Shown: positions 56,600-64,000 of the stretch, piece by piece
Layout of the letters: every line of letters begins with the position of its first letter
How positions within the stretch are numbered: the stretch's first letter is position 1
DNA from: Delphinella strobiligena
Lineage: Eukaryota > Ascomycota > Dothideomycetes > Dothideales > Dothioraceae
Assembly (NCBI GenBank): GCA_009982845.1
Contig: JAADKB010000005.1
Coordinates: forward strand, 62,001 to 126,000
DNA length: 64,000 nt
Reading direction: 5' to 3'
Position numbers and translations under genes: made by a program
Notes under the pieces: model-generated
What the model was told of the DNA's origin: nothing
What the model saw: the letters and a program-made list of their open reading frames with translations, nothing else
Databases searched by the model: none

Positions 56600-57970
56600 T
56601 ACCGAGACTAGCGCTCTGCGGCAGCCTGATCGATCCATCATATACATCCCTACGAAGTGGTACGGGGTATGCAAATGACAAAGGTGTAAGATCTATTCCA
56701 GCAATCACGATAGACAAAGGTGGTTGGTACTCGAATGTTTCAATAACTATGGAGTGGATTGCCTATTATCCATGGAGAGGCGCACGGCACATGCAGCGCG
56801 TAAGCGTATGCTCAGCAATATATATGCCAAATCAATCCTCTCTGCCTCTCCTGCCATGGCCGACATATGCGAGGAGCTTTTGTGCAGTCGCATGTTACCA
56901 CACATTGCCAATGAACCGCCTACCTGTTTGGTTTGAATTAGAGCCCCGACCACACATAGAGCGAGGTACTCGGCGCAAAATGGCTTCCAGATTACAAAGC
57001 CCGTCAGGGTTACATGTTATTCCCACAGGAACTTCCAGGACTGACAAGATCTCTGACCTGGCTTGGTCTACGAGCTCTGGTCGTGCCGAGATGGGTCGAC
57101 AAGGTCAGTTCAGACATCGAAGCATGGGCTTCAAAAATGTGTGATGCGGCTGAAAAGGCAATCGTCGCAGGATCTCCATCTTCACCAGACAATGGACCTG
57201 TAGTTTATGGATAGCTTCGCTCTATGTTGAGAAAGCAAGAACTACACACTGACGGAAAACAAAAGGACACACTTACCGAGCAAAGAGGTTAGACATAGCC
57301 TCAGAGCTACTGGACCATCTGGAATCACGCTGACCTACCTTGCATGGCAGCTAAGTCGTCCACACAATGCTCCGGTACAGACCCCCTTACAACAAGAGTT
57401 GCTCCTCAGGCCTCACGTACGAGCTGTTGACAAATCTCAAAACAAGGCATTTCTACCGCACCCAAGGATATCGATGCGCTCCGGTGTTGCACGCCATTGT
57501 TATGGAAACTTTGCGTCTCCATGCAGCGATGCCCGGAGGCCAACCTCGAGTGACACCAGCGAACGCGAAACTGGGCCCTCCAGATGCGGAAATTCATGGC
57601 CTCCCTGCCGACGTCCACGTTGTCTCGTATGCCCATTCTTTACACCGCAATCCTGATATATTCCCTGAGCCAGAAGAATAGCGGCGAGCGCTGACTTGAT
57701 TCATAAGGCCGCGTGGAAACAGGTGGGGAGAGGACGCGGTGGGTTTGGGCCTTAGGCAGCAGCGGAAGAATGTATATCGGCTCAAGTCTTGCGATGATGG
57801 AGATGAAGCACATAGTTGCTGCCATATGGTCGAACTTTTCAACGAGCGTGACTGACAATAAGGGAATGCGGCCGGAAGATACACAAATGAGCCGCTGGGA
57901 TCGCCAGAGAGCAATTACTTGCTCTTACGCTTCGAGAGCCTGGACAAGGGCGAGAAAGCTTGAGCAGTAG
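56600..57970 (+). pseudogene. Cytochrome P450 pseudogene with several frameshifts, TAG codons and a lost heme cysteine
   Basis: P450 pieces appear in order but in changing frames. A possible DPSYTSLRSGTGY block (about 56628), then FNNYGVDCLLSMERRTAHAA and RKRMLSNIYAKSILSASPAM (56724-56936), LFPQELPGLTRSLTWLGLRA through IEAWASKMCDAAEKAI (57017-57180), LDIASELLDHLESR (about 57285), GITLTYLAWQLSRP (about 57325), the K-helix METLRLHAAMPGGQPRVTP (about 57500), HSLHRNPDIFPEPEE (about 57640-57680) and the heme region LGSSGRMYIGSSLAMMEMK (about 57751-57807). In-frame TAGs interrupt it around 56939, 56960, 57212 and 57681, and the Cys of the heme motif is replaced by Tyr (TAT at 57773-57775). It cannot make an active enzyme. 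Confidence 0.85.
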
Positions 57971-60900
57971 AAGCTTGCCGAAGACAATAATCTAATGACT
58001 TCCACCAGACCCGCGAGTCTTCCAATGATCATTTCTGGTCATACTGCTGAATCGCAGATCCTAACTCGGGGACAAGATTCGAATCACGCACAACGCTGTA
58101 AGAACAGTCGAATGCGATCTCAAGCTCACTCCGAGACCTTGGCTCCGTTCGCGATGGGTTTCCAGTCTCGCGCGATGGTCCTGCTGAAACTTGCGAAGGT
58201 GTTGCCGCCGTTTATCTTTGCTTCGCGCGAATGCAGTATTGCTATTGGTTACTTGAATCCTTGTGTTTCCGATCTATGGTCAGCTATTGCTTTCGGTCGC
58301 ACTTCGTGCCCCTCCCCCTCGTTTTACCTCGTAGCGCGCACAGAAAATCTCTGCAAAAGTCGTCTATGGCGCGTTGTCATTTCCAGACACAGATGGAAGA
58401 AAAGCCCTGTTCTCAGAAGCCGAAGTCTTTCCAAAAGAATCCCGATTGCTTTGCCCTAATTTCTTCAACGGTCAATCTCCTCGGTGGGGAGGTCTGAGTC
58501 TCCATCTTTTCCTGTAGTATGATTCGTGGAATAATTGATCGTAAGTACGGGATGCAATAACTAAAAGCAGGGAGTTTCTGACTACATCTACTTTCCAAAG
58601 GAAGTCTTTCGACGAGTAGGTCCGAAAGAAGCATCGCTCCACTCGTGTCACTGATTCTGCCGCAGCTTTGTAAAGAGCTGACGTTGCTCTGAAGACATCC
58701 ACTTATGTATGAATTGTCGCTATCTGGCGAGAATGACGAATATCTCTCACGTACTGCCGGACCTGCATCGGCTTTGAGGCTCGTGACGGAGGTACATGCC
58801 AAGAAACTTGATAGCAGCTTGATTCCCGTCGTTTTCGCGTTCGCAATTGCCCTTTGAGGAATTCATCGTTGCCAAGGCTCGGGAAGTACCGCCTGCGCGA
58901 TGTATCTTAGCTAGTACAACCACTTAATAGGTTGGTCATGCTGGTTAAAGGAGACTCGCGGCACCCCAACAGTCGTGAAGAAAGATTATGACCTTAACGT
59001 AAAGGAGATAGACGTAAAGGAACAAGCATTTCCCACGCCATATGTTCTTCTCGGGTGGGCCTAAGCTCAGTCCATATATAGATGTGGCAGAGGAGTTTCT
59101 TGTGAGTTTCTTGTTCGAGAGAGAGGCGCAAACTTTCCCTCATTGCGACCAGAAGCACCGAGCGTAGTGGGCCGGCATGCCGACTGACTTGAAAATCAGC
59201 CACGGAATCGTCCGCCACCCGCACAGCAAAAGTTTGGAACGGCATGCTTCCACGTGGTAGACCGTAGCGGATCCAGAGAAAGAGAAGCCACGAGACCGGA
59301 AGATAGCCGGACCCATTCCATTCTGTTGGACGAGTTTAAGTGAATCAATCGGGCTACCTTGGCTTGTCCGACTTCTGTTGGCGCCCATCAGGTCTTACCA
59401 AGATGTCATGTCCCGGAAAATAAGTGAGACATCTCGCATAATTGTGTCAAAAGAAGGGACTGGAGGATCTGGAAGATTGTGGTTGATATGTTGGCTGGTA
59501 ATACTAAGAGATGCTGAAATATATGGACTGTGAGCAGCTTTGGTATGTGAACCTGTTACTGTAAGTATAACGGCGCAGCTCAAGGTGCAAGAAGCGATGA
59601 CCTGCATCATTCGCATTGCGCAACTTGCTTATCAGTACAGAGATGTCTCACACTAACAAGTCTATTGCGCGCTCTTGATGTCTCAGATCGGATATAAAAA
59701 CGCGGCGGACCCTGTGAAGAACGTTTCTGCCACGTGTTGGGAAGTCATGATGTCGCAAGACCATTCTACGTTATCTCGGTCCGCAGGGCTGAGACAAGCT
59801 CTATTCAAATGATAGTCGTGGTAGTTTAGTGTGAGCTGGCAGAAGCAGCAGTGTGAGAAGAAGTACTCGCACATGTGACTTGGCAACGATGCTAGCGGTA
59901 TATGCCGACACTTCCGTGTCGTTGTGAAAGTTATGAATCACTAAAGTCGTGTCACGAGAACCGTTCTACAGTAGCATCCGGCCGTAAGAAATGACAGTTA
60001 AAAGATGCTCATTGGCAAATGGCATGCAGCCTTATTGCCAAGCGCTCCGTGGCCCACTTGATCCTGCTGTTCAATTGGTTGAGTCTGCAAGTCCTCGGCG
60101 CAAATCAAGACCCTTAACGAATAGAACGGGGTGACAGTAGTGACAGCACGGCAAGCGACGCGGCGTTCCTGCTTTGACGGAAAGTGTTTTCTTCACGTGT
60201 CGCGTCGAAGACTAGAAGAGATATATACAGCTCCACATGCATCGCCGCCATATCAGATATTAATAAAAAGTACCCCCAGGCGCTTGGGCATGATATGTAG
60301 GGCTATTGGTCTGTCAGTGCGTCAAGCTCTTAGAATCAGCACTCGCGTGCCGGTCGGATGCAGGGAAACCCGTTTCTTTCCTCCACATTTGGCACGGGGT
60401 TATTCTAAAAGCTCAGGGCACATTGTCGCAGTTCTCGAGGCTTGAAAAGGGATCGTAATGGCGTAGGAGGATCTTGCGGAGGACCATTGCTCAACGGCTG
60501 CGTTGTTCTGCTCTCCCTTGCTGACGATGTGCTGAGCAATTGACACGATCCGAGGCGACCGCATTGCAGCGTCTACATTGCACAAATCATGCAGCTTCGT
60601 GACGGGACGAGTACATACATATAGTAATGTAAATTAACCGACCAACTGCAGTGCAGAGGAATGTGAGGCTTGAATGTCTATGCTACCCGGTAACGACCAT
60701 TTGCAAGTCCCATCAGATGGTCGTACTTTGGCAGCAAATTACACCCTGTGGCTTCTGCAGGACGCAAATGGCGTAAATGAAATCGTCCAAAAACGGGTGG
60801 GCGTGTGGAGCTGCTCGGAGACACTCAACCGCTTTAGGATGACAAGACGGCTGTATCCATTGTGAGATCCACGTGGTGCCCTGTATTGTGTCTTCGATTT

Positions 60901-63115
60901 AGAATCCAATCTGATTCGTTCTGACTCTTGCAGAAGCTGAGTCTAAGCCAGGATGCCACGCGACAAAGGCGCCTGCGGCTGTCCGCTAGTCAGAAACGTG
61001 GCTTGTGCGACTATGCACATTCAACGTCTATTGACGCGGAATCGTTATCTCCGCACTGAAAAGATCTAAGCAATCGACCAAAAGGCAGTATAACACGCAC
61101 ATGATCGTGTGCGGGGGTGGACCTGTCAGCGCATCGAGGTGGCAACCTTGAGCGGCCATAACAGTAGTTGTAGCAGTATCGCCTTCTGAAGTCCCATGGC
61201 CACTACGAGAATGTCATTAAGCTCGGTGAATAGCAGAAAATGGTTCGCCATGTCTTGCATGGCAGCATGACACGGACGCTGGATCCCTCGGGCGCTGGGC
61301 CCGAGTTCGGCTCGCACTCGCGTGGGTTCTGACGCGCCGCAGTGTAGCTTAGCGGCCGTCCTGGCAAATGAAGATTGCTGATATCATTCCAATCAAGCGT
61401 TGGCGAGCTTTTTTCCCTGCAATATGTCTCGAATGCAGACTGGGGGACCCTCGGTCCATGACAGCAGCCTCCGCACCGGCATGTTCCCGGAAGCGTGACT
61501 GACGGAGGCGCCGTGGTGTACCCTATGTATCGTCGAGGGTGAGCAGGCAGGAGCAAGAGGTTGTGTAGCGCGACTTCTCTTGACCACGTACGTACGGCTG
61601 CTCATCAAGGCATACTGTACCTCGAGGATGGGATCGCGATCCTCCTAGTGAACTCTCTCAAAAGTCCGCTGGTCCTGCCGTTGCTTCACTCCGCACGATT
61701 GCCTAGCCCTTCGAAGAGGCAAGCGTGTTAAGGCTGACAAAAAACCGTTATACCATCTGGAACAGGGCGCCACGTTGTCATTAAGGCAGAGCCGGACAGC
61801 GTGCCTTGTCTCGTGTGACTGAGACAGTGTTTTCGTCAGTCTTGGAGAACGCCGGCGAATGCTTGCGCAATTTCCAGCTGTGCTTCGATTATTATATGGT
61901 TCGACTGAGCCTCCCGAGCACGCTTGCAAGGGACCACGACTTCGCAAATCTGGTAGCGAAAGGCATCGTCAGCGGGAACGAAGCAACTCTTAGCCAACCA
62001 TCGGCCAACGAAATTCATTATCCGCATCTTTCCCAAGATTGCCACGCTGTTAGTCTATAATCTTTTCAAAGTTACCACCGACTGAAGTACTCACAAGAGC
62101 GCAGTTCACAAGTTCCAGAACTACTCATCATTCACTTTCAGGTTTCCAACAATTTGGTCTTCCATCCTTGGTCCACCGGCTTCCCATTGTTTACCATAAT
62201 TTCTTTTACATTCGCAGACGACAACAGGCACCTCGAAACCGGATCAATTTCGCTCAAGCACGGGTACCTAACTAGACTTTGACCAAGTCTGACTCGGCAT
62301 TTTCGGGCACCATCTCGTGCAAACTTCCCCTGCATTCACGGCTTCGACAAGGCTGCGTCCGCTCGCCGTCCGGCACTCTTCGCGACAGGGTTGAATTTGC
62401 ACCTTTTAGGATAGCCTGCGGAGTGCAAGAAATACACGCGACACGTGCAGCGTATATCACGGCAAGCTTTAACGTAAATTCCCCGTAAGGCTCCCGCGCA
62501 GAACGTCTGATAGTTCCTACCGAAGGTCAGCACATTTCGGTATACTGCTACAGGCAGGACCAGCCGAGCCGTTATCAACTCATTGTGAATGCGATTGTTG
62601 TTTGCTTAACGGGCCAGCATCATCAGATCGCTTCAATTGAGAGTACACCCACTGCGCATGGAAACGTCTGAGCTTTACCGCATACTACTGCTCGAAGTTC
62701 TACACACCAAAAGCTTGTCATCGCTTTCGTTATTGCGCATAGAAGCGTTGGTTCCCGTTCGCAATTGTCTGTACCTGTACGCTTTCCATACGTCAGGTAG
62801 TCATTGGCATTCGTCTGGAACTCCATCCTCGCACGTGGCCACCTCCATATAGGCGCGACCCAGGCTCGATTAACAACGCAAGATAGTCTGCTCCCAGACT
62901 CGACCAACCTCGAGCTTACCTCAACGCGAAACAAGTCTATTCAGTTTTCGAGTACTCAAGGGCCGGCCCTACTCTGCCCGTGGTTCATCCAGACGGCACC
63001 ACGAAGGCTGCTGCTCTCTGATGAACTTCTATTTACAGCCAGAGCAACCAACCTCCAGCTACTCTCGGCTGGATAGGTAAGGCTGCCTGCAGTCGTACCA
63101 ATTTTTGACGCTACC
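57971..63115. other. Gene-free region of about 5.1 kb
   Basis: Open frames reach 154 codons (57995-58459) but show no recognisable domains, and frames of similar size overlap on both strands. Base composition is ordinary, so this is not RIP DNA. No tRNA, LINE or long repeat was recognised. It may hold eroded gene remnants that I cannot identify, like the P450 pseudogene at its left edge. Confidence 0.4.
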
Positions 63116-64000
63116 ATGATTCAAGACAACCAACTGATGATGTTGATTTACAGCGGTGATTATGAGCTCATTGTTCGGCAACAGCCCCGAGAGGCTCTTA
63201 TAACCCAGCCGGGGAAGGAGAAGAGTGAGTGCTGAAGCATGGCATCTGGCCTCTTCGTCCATGCTGATCAGGACTGTCACGCAGACCGTAAACCTATCGA
63301 TCCACCTCCGATCGTGCAGCTCAAAGTACCTGAAGTGAAAGACCCGATACGGTATGTCGACCCGGTTCAGCTCGAAAGTCTTGTAAGCTAATCCTGAACA
63401 AAGGCAGTTCCTCCAAAGTCCATATCTGTTCATGATATGCCATCTTGAGGCAGGCGATCCAGAAATGGATGCACAGGAAGCCAAGGAAGCATTATCTGGG
63501 TCAATCAGCTCCTCTCTTCACAGACTGAAGGATATCAACAATGAAGGTGTGTACGACTTCTGCTAGTCAAATTTGAAAACGCTGACTGGTCGCCTAGATG
63601 GTGGCTTTTTTGTCTTTGGTGACATTTCCGTAAAAACTGCTGGTAGGCATAGGCTGAGATTCACACTCATGGAGTTGCAAAAGTACGTCCCAAATCTGCG
63701 TTCAGTATTCCCAGCGTGTCTAATTGAGTCTTCACAGGGAGGAGAACCGAGTAGTTACTCTGCGTTCTACACTATCGGAACCTTTCAATGGTGAGCAACG
63801 TCTTTTCAATGAGTTTTTACTGGAAGCAGCTTCAGGAATGGAATTGCAACATTGTCCGTTCTGAGTCTATGACACAGCAGGCAGCAGCACGACCAAGAAG
63901 TTCATAGTGACTGCCCTACAAGGGCTGACGATACTCTAAAATGCTTCAGCATATTCGTAATTGAATTTGGCTAATTCTCGTTGCAGTTGTACCTCCGAAA
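63116..64000 (+). CDS. VosA-like velvet-domain regulator, 5' part of the gene (at least five exons), cut by the window edge
   Basis: Exons inferred by homology and phase: 63116-63224, 63285-63351, 63404-63546, 63598-63682 and 63738-63790. All introns are GT..AG with consistent phases. Spliced, they give the velvet blocks in the right order: GDYELIVRQQPREA, NRKPIDPPPIVQLKVPEV, FLQSPYLFMICHLEAGD, SSSLHRLKDINNE, DGGFFVFGDISVKTAGRHRL, RFTLMELQKEENRVVTLRST and LSEPFN. SSLHRLKD..DGGFFVFGD is the VosA-type wording rather than VeA, VelB or VelC. Velvet proteins are nuclear regulators with an NF-kappaB-like fold that couple development, spore maturation and secondary metabolism. The ATG at 63116 has a good context (CTACCATGATT). 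After 63790 the expected end of the velvet domain (FPGM region) is not visible, so the next exon lies beyond the window or the gene is damaged. Confidence 0.8.

Noticed and set aside
56458..57144. 228-codon open frame over the P450 pseudogene
   Set aside because: The P450 homology lies in other frames; this frame is a chance opening.
1..64000. Altered genetic code in which TAG means glutamine
   Set aside because: Intact genes use CAG for Gln freely and at least one (the GH76 gene) ends in TAG, so the interrupting TAGs are better explained by mutation or occasional readthrough.
1..64000. CRISPR arrays, rRNA genes, 5S genes, bacterial operons
   Set aside because: None seen; the DNA is eukaryotic.

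Overview
The window is a chromosomal segment of a filamentous ascomycete (Pezizomycotina; a Dothideomycete is my guess from gene style, not something the sequence proves). Signs: protein genes with short introns of about 45-150 nt and GT..AG borders, intron-containing tRNA genes, a NACHT-TPR NLR-like gene, serine/threonine-rich secreted proteins, a velvet-family regulator, and two very AT-rich, ORF-poor islands that are LINE retrotransposons mutated in the style of repeat-induced point mutation (RIP). Layout: 1.4-3.7 kb holds two small hydrophilic, LEA-like genes. 4.0-9.8 kb is one complete LINE on the minus strand, with a 14-bp target-site duplication; its first 0.7 kb escaped RIP. 10.1-16.9 kb is a housekeeping block: coatomer epsilon, a Use1-type SNARE, a PP2A activator (PTPA), a DLT1-like membrane protein, tRNA-Lys(CUU) and a small membrane protein. 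18.5-24.6 kb carries a GH76 cell-wall mannosidase/transglycosidase, a five-exon GPR1/FUN34/YaaH (acetate-transporter type) gene and a TrhO/TSTD2-type rhodanese protein. 26.1-32.4 kb is one large NACHT-TPR gene interrupted by an in-frame TAG and one frameshift. 32.8-34.5 kb is an intact four-exon cytochrome P450, followed by tRNA-Arg(ACG). 36.2-44.9 kb is an array of three LINE units (a 5'-truncated one, a full-length one, an internally deleted one) separated by copies of the same target sequence. 45.2-56 kb holds RIB3 (riboflavin synthesis), a secreted Ser/Thr-rich protein with an in-frame TAG followed by 40 more codons, a second Ser/Thr-rich secreted protein and an F-box/WD-like protein. 56.6-58.0 kb is a P450 pseudogene whose heme-ligand cysteine has become tyrosine. 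58-63 kb has no gene I can support, and the right edge carries the first five exons of a VosA-like velvet gene that has no long ORF. How things fit together: the basic genes (COPI coat, ER SNARE, PP2A activator, riboflavin, tRNAs) sit in short, gene-dense stretches. The NLR-like gene, secreted proteins and P450s lie near or between the RIP islands, as in a compartmented fungal genome. Every in-frame nonsense codon I found outside the heavily RIPped DNA is TAG, and each can be explained by CpA-to-TpA or TpG-to-TpA change, so mild RIP-type mutation may have reached ordinary genes too.
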